Shown piece by piece: positions 41,015-49,890 of a stretch of 64,000 nt of DNA. The notes under the pieces are model-generated. The model was not told the DNA's origin. It ran no database searches and saw only the letters and a program-made list of their open reading frames with translations. Source of the stretch: Cohnella zeiphila (lineage in GTDB: Bacteria; Bacillota; Bacilli; Paenibacillales; Paenibacillaceae); assembly GCF_014212055.1 (NCBI RefSeq), contig NZ_JACJVO010000033.1, forward strand, positions 124,001 through 188,000, in the 5' to 3' direction. Position 1 is the stretch's first letter; the number at the start of each line of letters is the position of its first letter. The position numbers and the translations under genes are program-made.

Positions 41015-41925
41015 GGTTTCATCTCCTCTTCATCGGAATGGTTGCCGAGAACCTCCCTTGCCGCTTCTATGAAAGCCGACACGATTGGCGAAAGCCACTT
41101 GTCCTTATGCCATAGCATCTGGGTATGCACGTGCAGGTCCGGAATTTGCCAGGGAAGAGCAACAAGCTCGCCCCGCCCGACTTCGGCTTTCGCCGTTATT
41201 TCAGGCAGAAAGGCAATTCCGATTCCCGTAATGGCGCATTGTTTAATGGCTTCGGCATTTTGAAACTCCAAATACGTAATGCTGTCGACACCCTCTTTCT
41301 CAAAAGACCGATCAAACAGGGTTCGGTACGTACAACCCTTTTCGTTCGTCAGGAACACTTCTCCGTGAAAATCCTCGAGCTGCAGTACCGTTCGTTTCGC
41401 AAGCGGATGGTCCGGAGCGGCGAAAAAGCGGAACGTTTCTTCCAGCAACGGTTCGACTGCAAGACCCGTTGAGCGAATAGGCTCGTCCAGCATAAAGACG
41501 ACATCCGCGGTTCCCTCAAAGAGCGTTTGCTTGAGCTGCTGATTGGATACGGAGCGGAAGATGAGACGCGCTCCCGGATAGCGCGAACGAAACCGATGAA
41601 AGACGCCTGGAAGCCGATAGGCGCAAAGAACCTCGTTGGCGCTTATCGTTAGGGTGCCGCTTAGATTTTCATTGTCATGAACGACGCTGCGAGCTTCGTC
41701 CAATTTGTTTAGTACGTCTTGGATATGAGTTAAGAAGCGGTTGCCCGCAGTTGTGAGAACGAGCTGCTTGCCCAAGCGATCAAAGAGACGAACGCCAAGC
41801 TCATCCTCCAATGCTTTCATTTGCATCGTGACGTTGGAGGGGACGTAGCTCAGCGCTTCCGCAGCCCGACTGAAATTTAAAGTGGATGCGACCGTGCGGA
41901 ACGTATTCAGTTGGCGCAACTCCAT
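41011..41925 (-). CDS. LysR family transcriptional regulator
   Basis: 304 residues: N-terminal winged helix MELRQLNTFRTVA with LSYVPSNVTMQMKALEDELG in the recognition region, then a two-lobed LysR effector domain (about 90-295). It is transcribed away from the MetX-like hydrolase on plus, the classical LysR arrangement, and is translationally coupled to the phosphotransferase behind it. It therefore probably controls both the divergent gene and its own operon. Confidence 0.93.
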   Translation of the reverse strand: MELRQLNTFRTVASTLNFSRAAEALSYVPSNVTMQMKALEDELGVRLFDRLGKQLVLTTAGNRFLTHIQDVLNKLDEARSVVHDNENLSGTLTISANEVLCAYRLPGVFHRFRSRYPGARLIFRSVSNQQLKQTLFEGTADVVFMLDEPIRSTGLAVEPLLEETFRFFAAPDHPLAKRTVLQLEDFHGEVFLTNEKGCTYRTLFDRSFEKEGVDSITYLEFQNAEAIKQCAITGIGIAFLPEITAKAEVGRGELVALPWQIPDLHVHTQMLWHKDKWLSPIVSAFIEAAREVLGNHSDEEEMKP

Positions 41926-41956
41926 CGTCAGCTCCCCCTTTTGCTGTCAATGATAT

Positions 41957-41981
41957 TGAATGTTGCTTTGAATTTCATTCA
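41957..41981. promoter_or_regulatory. Inverted repeat in the LysR/MetX-like intergenic region
   Basis: TGAATG (41957-41962) and CATTCA (41976-41981) are 13 bases apart in the 112-bp divergent gap, AT-rich around them. It is a candidate LysR site by position only. Confidence 0.35.
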
Positions 41982-42037
41982 CTTTTATTGAGGGTATCAC
42001 AGATCTATACTACTAACAAGAAGGGAGAGATCATGCG

Positions 42038-43057
42038 ATGGATTATGAGATTTTTGATTTGGGCGACGTAACCTTGCAATCGGGAGCGACGTTACCGGAC
42101 GCTTTTCTTGCTTATAAGACTTATGGAACATTAAATGAAAAGAAAGATAATGTCATCGTCTATCCGACTGCTTTCGGCGACCGGCATGTTCAGAATGAAT
42201 GGCTGATTGGAAACGGCATGGCGCTGGATCCTCGGAAATACTTCATTATCGTTCCCAATCTGTTGGGCAACGGTTTATCTTCGTCTCCGAGCAATACGCC
42301 TCCCCCTTTCGATCGGGCACATTTTCCGCAGGTAACCATTTATGACAACGTTCAATTCCAGCATCGGCTGGTGACCGAAAAATTCGGCATTCGAAAAATC
42401 GCTCTCGTAGTCGGATGGTCGATGGGTGGCATTCAAGCGTTCCAATGGGGGGCAAGTTACCCGGACATGGTGGAACGAATTGCGCCCTTCGCCGGAGTTG
42501 CCAAGACATGGCCCCATACGTTTATGGTCTTGGACGGAATGAAAGCTTCGCTCATGGCTGCAGTCGGCTTCGATTCAAGTAAACTTAACCGATTGACTTC
42601 GGAAGACATGCGTGCCGTCGGCCGTGTCTATGCGGGATGGGGAGTCTCGCAGGCGTTTTATCGAGAGGAACTTTATCGTGAGCTGGGATTTGACACATTG
42701 GCGGATTTTGTAGCCGGCGTCTGGGAAGGCAGCTTTATGAAGATGGATCCGCACAATGTCCTGGCCATGTTATGGACAGGCCAAAATGCGGATATTAGCG
42801 CAAACCCCTCCTATAACGGAGATTTCGATAAGGCGCTCAAAAGCATCCAAGCGCTCGCCTGCGTCATGCCGGGGAGTACGGATCTCTTTTGCACGGCGGA
42901 CGATAACGAATACGAGGCCAAGCTTATCCCTCACGCTGTTTTGAATCCGATCCCGTCGATCTGGGGACATTTTGCCGGCCGCGGAATCAACAGGGACGAT
43001 AATCAATTTATTGACGACAACCTTAAGCGTTTGTTAGCCTTGCCCAGATCCGTTTGA
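42038..43057 (+). CDS. Alpha/beta hydrolase of the homoserine O-acetyltransferase (MetX-like) family
   Basis: 339 residues. Catalytic triad visible: nucleophile Ser in GWSMGG near 128, Asp in PGSTDLFCTADD near 281 and His in WGHFAGRG near 310. The N-terminus (SGATLPDAFLAYKTYGTLNEKKDNVIVYPT) is the MetX pattern, but true MetX has GGSMGG and a longer lid, so this is more likely a related hydrolase or transferase. Start ATG behind GGGAGAGA. It is driven divergently from the LysR gene, its probable regulator. Confidence 0.88.
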   Translation: MDYEIFDLGDVTLQSGATLPDAFLAYKTYGTLNEKKDNVIVYPTAFGDRHVQNEWLIGNGMALDPRKYFIIVPNLLGNGLSSSPSNTPPPFDRAHFPQVTIYDNVQFQHRLVTEKFGIRKIALVVGWSMGGIQAFQWGASYPDMVERIAPFAGVAKTWPHTFMVLDGMKASLMAAVGFDSSKLNRLTSEDMRAVGRVYAGWGVSQAFYREELYRELGFDTLADFVAGVWEGSFMKMDPHNVLAMLWTGQNADISANPSYNGDFDKALKSIQALACVMPGSTDLFCTADDNEYEAKLIPHAVLNPIPSIWGHFAGRGINRDDNQFIDDNLKRLLALPRSV

Positions 43058-43089
43058 GCAAGACAAATTCAAGGATGGACGCTAGAAAA

Positions 43090-44835
43090 TTAATGCGGAA
43101 TGACGATCTTCGCCGTCGTCCCTTCCCCGGGACGGGAGTCGATCCGGACGCCGTACTCGGGCCCGTAATACAACTTGAGCCGATCGTCGACGTTGCGGAT
43201 GCCCACGCCGCCCAGCTTGGGCGGCGCGAGAGAGCCTGCGCTATCGGGAAGCTCGTCGGCTTCGGCTCCCTTTCGCTTAAGGCGCAACGAGGGATCGAAG
43301 CCGACGCCGTCGTCCCGCACGATGAACATCACATTGCCGTCGCCGTCGCGGCCGCAGCGGATCTCCACCAGCCCGGGCCCGTCCTTCTCGCGGATGCCGT
43401 GATAAATCGCGTTTTCGATGAGCGGCTGCAGGATGATCTTGGGAATGACGCGCTCCGACAGTTCGCGGTCCCAGTCGATCCGATACTGCAGCTTCTCGCC
43501 GTACCGTTCCTTCTGGATAAACAAATATTGGGCCGCATGGTTCATCTCGCTCTCGATCGTCGTCGTCTCGCTGCCGCCGCTGAGCGACAGTTGAAAAAAC
43601 TTGGCCAGCGCCTTCGTCGTCGAGATGACGCGATCGCTCTCGTTGAATTCCGCCATCCAGACTATCGTGTCCAGCGTATTGTAGAGAAAATGAGGATTGA
43701 TCTGGCTGTGCAGGACGCTCAGCTCGTAGCCGCGCAGCGCCTTCTCCTTCGCCTCCACTTCCCGCATCAGCCGCCGAACTTCGAGCACCGTCGCGTTGAA
43801 TTGCTGGGCGAGTCCCTGCACCTCCGTCAAGCCCGTCTCCGCGACGCTGACCTCCAGCGAGCCGCTCTTCATCTTCGCCATCGCCTGCTGCAGCCGATGG
43901 ATCGGCCGGGTAATGCCCTTGGCCAGGAACGGAGCCGCCGCCAGGATAAGCAGCAGCAGGCCGATGCCGACGATGGCGATGGAGCGCATCAACTGGTCGC
44001 GGATCTGCCGCAATCCGTCCAGCGAGTTGACGCCGACCAGCGTCCAGTCGGTACCCGGCAGCTTCGTTTGGTACACCAGCCTGTTCTGCGAAGGAATGTA
44101 GCCTTTCTCCGTCTTGACGATGTCTCTCAGCCGGGCCTGCTTATCCGCGTCGGTGAAGTACGCGGGATCCTTATGGTAGACGATGCCGCCCTTGCTGTTG
44201 ATAATGAACGCGAACCCTTGCTTGCCGAGGTCCAGGTCGTTCAGGAAGCTCTCGATTCCCCTGTACTCGATGTCCAGAAGCACGACGCCGAGATTGCCGC
44301 CGTCGGCATCTTTGATCTCCTGACTCATGGAGATGACCCAATTGTTCTTGTCCATCGAAAAATTTTGCATCCGCGCCGAGGTCAGTGCCGGCATGCTGCT
44401 GTTGATCGCGGCGACATACCATGGCTCGTTCATCATGTCGGAGGAACGCGTCATGTTCAGCTTTTTCTCGTTGGAGAGCACGTAGCCTTCCTTGCCGACG
44501 ACGATGACCGACTTGATGTTGGGGTCGGAGGTCAGCACGGTGTCGATAAACTGCAATACGCCCTGCTCCCCGTTTTGCGTCGGGGAAGAGAGCGCCTGAA
44601 TCGTCTGGGGATTATGGGCAAGCAGGGTGGACAGCACCTTGAGCCGTTCCACGTACATTTCCACGAGCGTCCCGCTCTTGGAGATCGCCATCTGCGACGA
44701 GCGGATCGAATCGTTCAGCACCACTCTGGAGATGCCGACGTACAGAACGGCTCCCATGATAACGATCGTCACGAAGCTGATCAGCGCATACACCCATGAG
44801 ATACGGAACTGGAGGGAACGTGGAAATCGGCTCAC
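43090..44835 (-). CDS. YesM-type sensor histidine kinase
   Basis: 581 residues. Transmembrane helix 1 (about 13-33), a dCache-type external domain to about 280, helix 2 (about 287-308), HAMP (about 310-362), a His_kinase domain with the phosphoacceptor in SQINPHFLYNTLD near 393, then HATPase with NAIYHGI and GGVGIRNVDDRL. It overlaps the response regulator gene by 4 bp. The pair follows ccdA-tlpA-msrAB on the same strand and so probably senses or controls that extracytoplasmic redox system. Confidence 0.93.
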   Translation of the reverse strand: MSRFPRSLQFRISWVYALISFVTIVIMGAVLYVGISRVVLNDSIRSSQMAISKSGTLVEMYVERLKVLSTLLAHNPQTIQALSSPTQNGEQGVLQFIDTVLTSDPNIKSVIVVGKEGYVLSNEKKLNMTRSSDMMNEPWYVAAINSSMPALTSARMQNFSMDKNNWVISMSQEIKDADGGNLGVVLLDIEYRGIESFLNDLDLGKQGFAFIINSKGGIVYHKDPAYFTDADKQARLRDIVKTEKGYIPSQNRLVYQTKLPGTDWTLVGVNSLDGLRQIRDQLMRSIAIVGIGLLLLILAAAPFLAKGITRPIHRLQQAMAKMKSGSLEVSVAETGLTEVQGLAQQFNATVLEVRRLMREVEAKEKALRGYELSVLHSQINPHFLYNTLDTIVWMAEFNESDRVISTTKALAKFFQLSLSGGSETTTIESEMNHAAQYLFIQKERYGEKLQYRIDWDRELSERVIPKIILQPLIENAIYHGIREKDGPGLVEIRCGRDGDGNVMFIVRDDGVGFDPSLRLKRKGAEADELPDSAGSLAPPKLGGVGIRNVDDRLKLYYGPEYGVRIDSRPGEGTTAKIVIPH

Positions 44836-45602
44836 GGATGCTTCGTCCTTTCCCGGTATTGAAGGGGCGACAGCCCGAATTTTCTTTTGAAGGCGGCGCT
44901 GAAATAGTTCGGATTGTCGAAGCCGAGCGCCGCCGAGATCTCGTACATCTTCATGTCGGTCATGAGCAGCTGGAGCTTGGCGCGCTCCAGTCGTACGGAC
45001 AGCACATAATCCTGAAAAGCGACATTGAACAGCCGCTTGAACAGCACGCTCATATAGCCGGGACTGAAGCCCTGCCGTTCGGCAAGCGCGGTCAAGTTGA
45101 ACTCCGGATTGCCGATGTTGTCCTCGATCGACTGGGCGATCGCGGTTTTGGCGTCGGATTCGTCGGGATTCCCGCGGGCCGACATCATCTCGCCGACCAG
45201 AAGCCGCAATTCCGACTGCTGCCGTTCGGCGCGCAGTTTGTCGACCAGCTTGCGGAGCACCTCGTACACGTCGCCCCTCGACACCGGCTTCAGCACGTAG
45301 TCGTCGATGCCGAGCTTCAGCGCGGTCACCGCGTAATCGTAATAGTCGTAGCCGGTAATGACGGCGATCTTGACGCCGGTCCGGCTCTCCTTGGCCTTGG
45401 CGGCCAATTCCAGTCCGCTGAGCTTCGGAATGTTGATGTCGAGCAGCACGAGATCGGGCTGGTGGGCGAGGAAGAGCCGAAGCCCTTCCTCCCCGTTGCC
45501 CGCTTCCAGGATGGTCGTGATGCCGAACTCCTCGAACGGAACGAGCCGCCGGATGCCGGTTCTGACCAGCTCTTCGTCCTCCACGATCAGCAGCGTGTAC
45601 AT
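44832..45602 (-). CDS. YesN-type response regulator with AraC DNA-binding domain
   Basis: 256 residues: receiver domain with phosphoacceptor Asp in VLLDINIP near 55, the signalling Lys in YVLKPVS near 105, a short linker and a C-terminal AraC domain (FSPGYMSVLFKRLF and ALGFDNPNYFSAAFKRKFG). An ATG 11 bases behind AAGGGG was preferred to a TTG two codons earlier. It begins 25 bp after msrAB, suggesting one transcript. Confidence 0.93.
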   Translation of the reverse strand: MYTLLIVEDEELVRTGIRRLVPFEEFGITTILEAGNGEEGLRLFLAHQPDLVLLDINIPKLSGLELAAKAKESRTGVKIAVITGYDYYDYAVTALKLGIDDYVLKPVSRGDVYEVLRKLVDKLRAERQQSELRLLVGEMMSARGNPDESDAKTAIAQSIEDNIGNPEFNLTALAERQGFSPGYMSVLFKRLFNVAFQDYVLSVRLERAKLQLLMTDMKMYEISAALGFDNPNYFSAAFKRKFGLSPLQYRERTKHP

Positions 45603-45626
45603 CGGCAAATTCCCCTTAAGCTAACC

Positions 45627-46796
45627 TTATTTGACGGCCGCGGTCAAATAGCCGTAGCCGTCCTTCTCCATGTCCGCAAGCGGGACGAACCGGATCGAGG
45701 CGCTGTTAATGCAGTATCTTTTCCCGTCTTTATCCTCCGGGCCGTCGTCGAACACATGGCCCAGATGGATATCGCCGACCCGGCTGCGCACTTCGGTGCG
45801 CACCATATTGAAGCTTGTATCTTCATGGTAGGTTACGACGTCCGGATCGATCGGCTTCGTGAAGCTGGGCCAGCCGCAGCCGGCATCGTATTTGTCGCTG
45901 CTGGAGAACAGCGGTTCGCCTGTCGCCACGTCGACATAGATGCCGGGATCGAAGTTATCCCAATACTCGTTGGAGAACGCCGTTTCCGTGTCATTGAGCA
46001 CGGCGACCGCATATTGGGCGTCCGTCAGCTTCGTCTTCAGCTCAGCGTCGCTCGGCCGCGAGTACAGTGAAGGATCGACCTTCACCGGCTTGTCGTTCAC
46101 CTGGTCCAGCACGGACAAGTCGACGTGGCAGTAGCCGTCCGGGTTTTTGTCCAGATAGTTCTGGTGGTATTCCTCGGCGAGATAGTAGTTCTGCAGCGGA
46201 AGCACTTCCGTGACGATCTTCTTCGAATACTTCTTCTGCTCCTTGGCGACGACTTCGTTGATGACGGGCAGATCGGCTTTGTCGGTGTAATAGATGCCCG
46301 TCCGGTAATTGATGCCGACGTCGTTGCCCTGCTTGTTCACGCTCGTCGGATTGATGACCTTGAAGAAGTCGGTCAGCAGCTCGGGCAGCGGCAGCCTGGC
46401 CGGATCATACTTGACCTCGGCCGTCTCGGCAAAGCCTCGGTCGCCGCGCACGACGTCCTCGTAAGTCGGATTCTCGCCGGTTCCGTTGGCGTAACCGACG
46501 GTGACGTCCTGCACGCCGATAATGCGCTCCACGTAAGCCTCGATGCCCCAGAAGCAGCCTCCGGCCAAATAAATCGTCTTCAGGTTGCTGTGCGAATAAT
46601 CGATGTTGTCGTTCGGATTCGGCGATCTCGTCGTTGTCGTCCCGCCGTCCGCCTCCGCGGCGGCCGTTACGACGGACGCGCCGGCCCCTTGCTCCGGCGC
46701 CGCCGCATTGGACGAATTGCCGGAGTCCGCCCGGCTGCCGCATGCGGACAGCAACAGGACGGAGATTAAAGCACATGCATAAGCGATTCGCTTCAC
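45627..46796 (-). CDS. msrAB: Lipoprotein MsrA-MsrB fusion (methionine sulfoxide reductase)
   Basis: 389 residues. Lipobox LLSAC (Cys 19) anchors it outside the cell. The MsrA domain starts at about 72 with GGCFWG (catalytic C81) and reduces S-sulfoxides; the MsrB domain from about 245 has recycling Cys in AGCGWPSF (C307) and catalytic Cys in RYCINSASIRF (C362) for R-sulfoxides. The two zinc-binding CxxC pairs of many MsrBs are absent. Electrons probably come from the adjacent TlpA-like lipoprotein via CcdA, as shown for pneumococcal Etrx1/SpMsrAB2. Confidence 0.95.
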   Translation of the reverse strand: MKRIAYACALISVLLLSACGSRADSGNSSNAAAPEQGAGASVVTAAAEADGGTTTTRSPNPNDNIDYSHSNLKTIYLAGGCFWGIEAYVERIIGVQDVTVGYANGTGENPTYEDVVRGDRGFAETAEVKYDPARLPLPELLTDFFKVINPTSVNKQGNDVGINYRTGIYYTDKADLPVINEVVAKEQKKYSKKIVTEVLPLQNYYLAEEYHQNYLDKNPDGYCHVDLSVLDQVNDKPVKVDPSLYSRPSDAELKTKLTDAQYAVAVLNDTETAFSNEYWDNFDPGIYVDVATGEPLFSSSDKYDAGCGWPSFTKPIDPDVVTYHEDTSFNMVRTEVRSRVGDIHLGHVFDDGPEDKDGKRYCINSASIRFVPLADMEKDGYGYLTAAVK

Positions 46797-46862
46797 AAGC
46801 TTCTCCTCCCCCTATTAAGCCATGTTTTCCCTGCTTGTTGCAACAGATTCGATCCCTGTGCG

Positions 46863-47423
46863 TCAGGAAATGTGCGTGAATTCCTCCGTAATGGCATCGT
46901 TCGTGTTGTGGCCGGGCGAGCTTTTGACGAGCACGCCGTCCGAGCCGATGTACAGAGACGTCGGATAGCCGCGAATGCCGAATTTCTGCGCCAGCTTGCC
47001 GTCGTCGTCGAGCAGGACGGTTACGTTGGTGGCCGTATTCTCCGCCTGCAGCCCTTTGAACCATTCCTTGAAATCCTCTTCCGATTGCTCTCCCTTGTAG
47101 TTCGGATTGACGATCGTGATGACCTTGAAGTCGTTGTCCTGACCGGCCAGCGTGTTCAATTCGTCCATGCCGGCGAGGCAGATCGGACACCAGGACGCCC
47201 AATATTTCACGTATACTTTCTGCCCGGCGAGACTGGCGAGGGACACCTCGTTGCCGTCCACGTCCTTCAGGTCGAACGACGGCGCCGCCGATCCTTTGTT
47301 CTTCACCGCCGCGGGACCGGCTGGCAGATCCGTCTCCGGACCTTGGCTCCCGCAGGCGGCAAGCCCGAACAGCATGGCGATCAAGGCGATGGCGGTCGCC
47401 GCCAGCTTCCATTTCCTGCTCAT
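46863..47423 (-). CDS. Membrane-anchored thioredoxin-like lipoprotein (TlpA/Etrx type)
   Basis: 186 residues. Lipobox LAAC (Cys 24), a short linker, then a thioredoxin fold of the TlpA/ResA type with active site WCPIC (C79, C82) and the cis-Pro segment RGYPTSLYI near 147. It lies between ccdA and msrAB and is expected to pass electrons from CcdA to MsrAB at the outer membrane face. Start ATG behind AAGGAGGAG. Confidence 0.93.
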   Translation of the reverse strand: MSRKWKLAATAIALIAMLFGLAACGSQGPETDLPAGPAAVKNKGSAAPSFDLKDVDGNEVSLASLAGQKVYVKYWASWCPICLAGMDELNTLAGQDNDFKVITIVNPNYKGEQSEEDFKEWFKGLQAENTATNVTVLLDDDGKLAQKFGIRGYPTSLYIGSDGVLVKSSPGHNTNDAITEEFTHIS

Positions 47424-47449
47424 GGTAACTCCTCCTTGTCGATAAAGCG

Positions 47450-48160
47450 TCAGATCGCCGTGACGATGCGGTCCAGGTCGTTGGTCATCAAGAGCGCGCC
47501 CATGACGATGAGAAGAATGCCGGACACGATCTTCACGGCGGTCGTATAACGGTTCAGCCTCCTTAGCCGCCCAAGCAGCAAATCCGAGCACAGCGCCAGA
47601 ATGAGGAACGGAATGGCGAGGCCGAGGGCGTATACGATCATATAGCCGCCGCCCTGCCAGGCCGAGCCTTCGCCCGCCGACAGGCTGAGCACCGCCGTCA
47701 GCACCGGCCCGATGCACGGCGTCCAGCCGAAGCTGAACGTAAAGCCCAGCAGCAAGGAAGCGGCGAAGCCTTTTTTGCCGCTCCAATCGACCGACCATCT
47801 GCGCTCCCGCTGCAGGAACGGCAGCCGGATCACGCCCGTCTGGAAAATCCCGAACGCGATGACGAGCAGACCGCACGCCCGCATGAACCAGGACGCGTTG
47901 ATAACATTACCCAGCGCACCCGCACCGAAGCCGAGCAGGACGAACACGAACGAGACGCCGAGGACAAAAAACATCGTATTGCCGATCAGCGCCGGATGAA
48001 GCCGCAGCCGGCCGAACATGACCGCCTTGTTCCGATCCCCGGGCGCAGTGCCGCCTAGCTGTGCGATGTAGACGGGCAGCAGCGGCAGAATGCAGGGGGA
48101 GAAAAACGAGAAGATGCCGGCCAGAAATACGCTTCCAACAAAGACCTGCTCCGTCAACAT
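47450..48160 (-). CDS. ccdA: CcdA-type thiol-disulfide electron transporter
   Basis: 236 residues, six transmembrane helices of the DsbD/CcdA family. The two redox cysteines are in FFSPCILPLLP near 22 and FGWTPCIGPVL near 144. It moves reducing equivalents from cytoplasmic thioredoxin across the membrane. First gene of the ccdA-tlpA-msrAB-yesN-yesM run. Start ATG behind AAGGAGGAG. The upstream gap (48161-48407) holds a strong hairpin and the end of a transporter remnant. Confidence 0.93.
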   Translation of the reverse strand: MLTEQVFVGSVFLAGIFSFFSPCILPLLPVYIAQLGGTAPGDRNKAVMFGRLRLHPALIGNTMFFVLGVSFVFVLLGFGAGALGNVINASWFMRACGLLVIAFGIFQTGVIRLPFLQRERRWSVDWSGKKGFAASLLLGFTFSFGWTPCIGPVLTAVLSLSAGEGSAWQGGGYMIVYALGLAIPFLILALCSDLLLGRLRRLNRYTTAVKIVSGILLIVMGALLMTNDLDRIVTAI

Positions 48161-48264
48161 GGCGTCTCCTCCTTCTTACAGCAAGTGTACGACTTGGCCG
48201 GCCGGAAGACGATGCATTCTCATGATCGGAATCTGTGATTTGATCATCTGCTTCGCACATCAAA

Positions 48265-48298
48265 AAGTCCCCGCTCTCCCCCGGGGACTTCTTTTTTT
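48265..48298. terminator. Bidirectional terminator between ccdA and the transporter remnant
   Basis: AAGTCCCCG pairs with CGGGGACTT, 8-base loop, with T-runs on both sides. Confidence 0.85.
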
Positions 48299-48407
48299 CG
48301 TGATCCTTACTATTTGGACATCCGTTATATGGGAGGCAATACGGGAGAAATAAGCCAAATGAAGCAAAGCAGGAAGGCACCCGGACGGATGCCCTTGCTC
48401 ATTCCGT

Positions 48408-48707
48408 TTAAGATCCTTCAGCTTGCGATATTTCTGCTCCTCTGACGGCGTTCGTATTTTTGATCTTGCGGTTAACGCTCTCCGAACTCATCCACATGGC
48501 AAACAGGAATGCAACCAAAATAAACGGAAAGAAGGCGATGCTCGTATGGGTTGCGATGAAACCGAAGAGCGGCGGAAGAACGGTCGAGCCCGTGTAGGCG
48601 ACAGCCATTTGATACCCCATGAGCTTTGCGGAATTTTCTTTCCCGAACCGGGCCGGAGTCTCATGCAGAAGTCCCCGTGCATCTCCTTCAGAGAGGCCGT
48701 CGATCAC
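48408..48707 (-). pseudogene. C-terminal remnant of an MFS transporter
   Basis: About 99 codons (GTG) encode only the last two to three helices of a major facilitator: HETPARFGKENSAKLMGYQMA is the loop typical of FucP-like sugar transporters, followed by TGSTVLPPLFGFIA and FFPFILVAFLFAMWM. The preceding ten helices are missing and the first dozen residues are unrelated. It begins 15 bp after the ROK regulator, indicating a deletion between a regulator and its transporter. It cannot transport anything as it stands. Confidence 0.8.
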
Positions 48708-48721
48708 GCCTCATCCCTTCA

Positions 48722-49723
48722 TCATTCCGCAACCATCTGCTCGAGCGCCAAATATTGCAAGCCGGCTAAATAATCCTGTCTCCAATTGCTCATGATGAGG
48801 GCCGGCAAATGCTCGCGCGGAATATACGCGGCGCTCCTGTCGGCGATCCGGGCCAAGAGAGATTCGTCCACCTCGTCGTCGCAGAACACGACCGCCTGAG
48901 GATTGGTAATGGCGGCGAACGTCGCGATTAAACGGGCGACGGCATCGATCTGATTCTCCTCGGTCAGAACGACCCGGCTATTGGGCTTCCCTTGCTGCAG
49001 AGCTTGCAGGAAGGAGCGGTTATCATACTGCGGAACGAAGGAAATCTCGCCCGAGAAAAACGTACTCCCCCGCACCACGTCTCCATTGATCATAATTCCG
49101 GAGCCGGGTCCGTTCTGCCCGAAATATAGATACACCAGCGATTCGTTCTCGATCTCCAGCTTCGTCGCGTAACCAAGCACAGAGGCGTTCATATCGTTCT
49201 CGACCACGACCGGGATTTGGAACTGGGACTCGAACATCTCTTTTAAATCGTAATCCGTGAACTGCGTGTAAGGGATAAAGATGATTTTCCCGTTGTTTAC
49301 CGCGCCGGGCACTCCGATTGCAATGGAACGAAGCTTGGGATATTTCTCGATCAAGGACTCAATGACATCCGCCAGCTTTTGCGTATCTTGCTGCAGTATG
49401 CTTGGCAATGTGCCTTGTTCCTTGATCTCGCCGACGCAATTAAAGACCGAATAATTCGTCTCCGATTTCTCGATAAAGATCGCCAGGCCCAACATATATT
49501 CGGGATCGTAGGTGAACCGCTTGGCTCTCCTGCCTCCGCTGGAATCGTCATCGCCCGCGTACCGGATTTCTCCGTCCTCTTCCATCTGCGCCAGAAACTT
49601 GCTGATCGTCGGGAAGCTGATTCCCAGCCTCTGGCTGAGCTCGGCCTTTGTGGCGCTTCCCATCGTAATGAGTCCCGCGCGAATGCGATGAACAATCGCT
49701 TTCTTCATCTCTTTTGGCGTCAT
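48722..49723 (-). CDS. ROK family transcriptional regulator (XylR/NagC type)
   Basis: 333 residues: N-terminal winged helix (ATKAELSQRLGISFPTISKFL), then a ROK sugar-kinase-like domain with IGVPGAVNNGKI and VVENDMNASVLGYA. The ROK zinc motif CxCGxxGC is missing and the glycine-rich part (GPGSGIMINGDVVRGS) is kept, so it should bind a sugar without kinase activity. A 24-bp perfect palindrome lies 34 bp upstream of the start. Its own transporter gene is truncated; the GH106 locus behind it is a likely target. Confidence 0.9.
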   Translation of the reverse strand: MTPKEMKKAIVHRIRAGLITMGSATKAELSQRLGISFPTISKFLAQMEEDGEIRYAGDDDSSGGRRAKRFTYDPEYMLGLAIFIEKSETNYSVFNCVGEIKEQGTLPSILQQDTQKLADVIESLIEKYPKLRSIAIGVPGAVNNGKIIFIPYTQFTDYDLKEMFESQFQIPVVVENDMNASVLGYATKLEIENESLVYLYFGQNGPGSGIMINGDVVRGSTFFSGEISFVPQYDNRSFLQALQQGKPNSRVVLTEENQIDAVARLIATFAAITNPQAVVFCDDEVDESLLARIADRSAAYIPREHLPALIMSNWRQDYLAGLQYLALEQMVAE

Positions 49724-49756
49724 GTTCCGGATGCTCCTTCATTCGTTAATCGCGAG

Positions 49757-49780
49757 ACTTATTAAATCATTTTAATAAGT
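49757..49780. promoter_or_regulatory. Perfect 10-bp-arm palindrome, probable ROK operator
   Basis: ACTTATTAAA (49757-49766) and TTTAATAAGT (49771-49780) around TCAT. AT-rich and spaced like known XylR/NagC sites, just upstream of the ROK gene. Confidence 0.7.
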
Positions 49781-49827
49781 TAGGATCATCTTAGCAGAAA
49801 CAGCTGGAGCGAACAATAGCCTTTCGC

Positions 49828-49857
49828 AAAAAAAGAAAAAACCGCGCAGGAGCGCGG
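49828..49857 (-). terminator. Terminator of the glycan-utilisation operon
   Basis: CCGCGC/GCGCGG stem with a 4-base loop and long U-run on the minus strand, 34 bp after the GH106-like stop. Confidence 0.85.
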
Positions 49858-49890
49858 ATGGATAGGAATATCGTTTTGTCCTTCGACAGA

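Noticed and set aside
42038..43057. Assignment of the MetX-like protein as homoserine O-acetyltransferase
   Set aside because: The nucleophile elbow is GWSMGG rather than GGSMGG and no methionine genes are adjacent.
43054..44799. 581-codon plus-strand frame over yesM
   Set aside because: It matches the kinase gene almost end to end on the other strand; the kinase has all expected motifs, this frame none.
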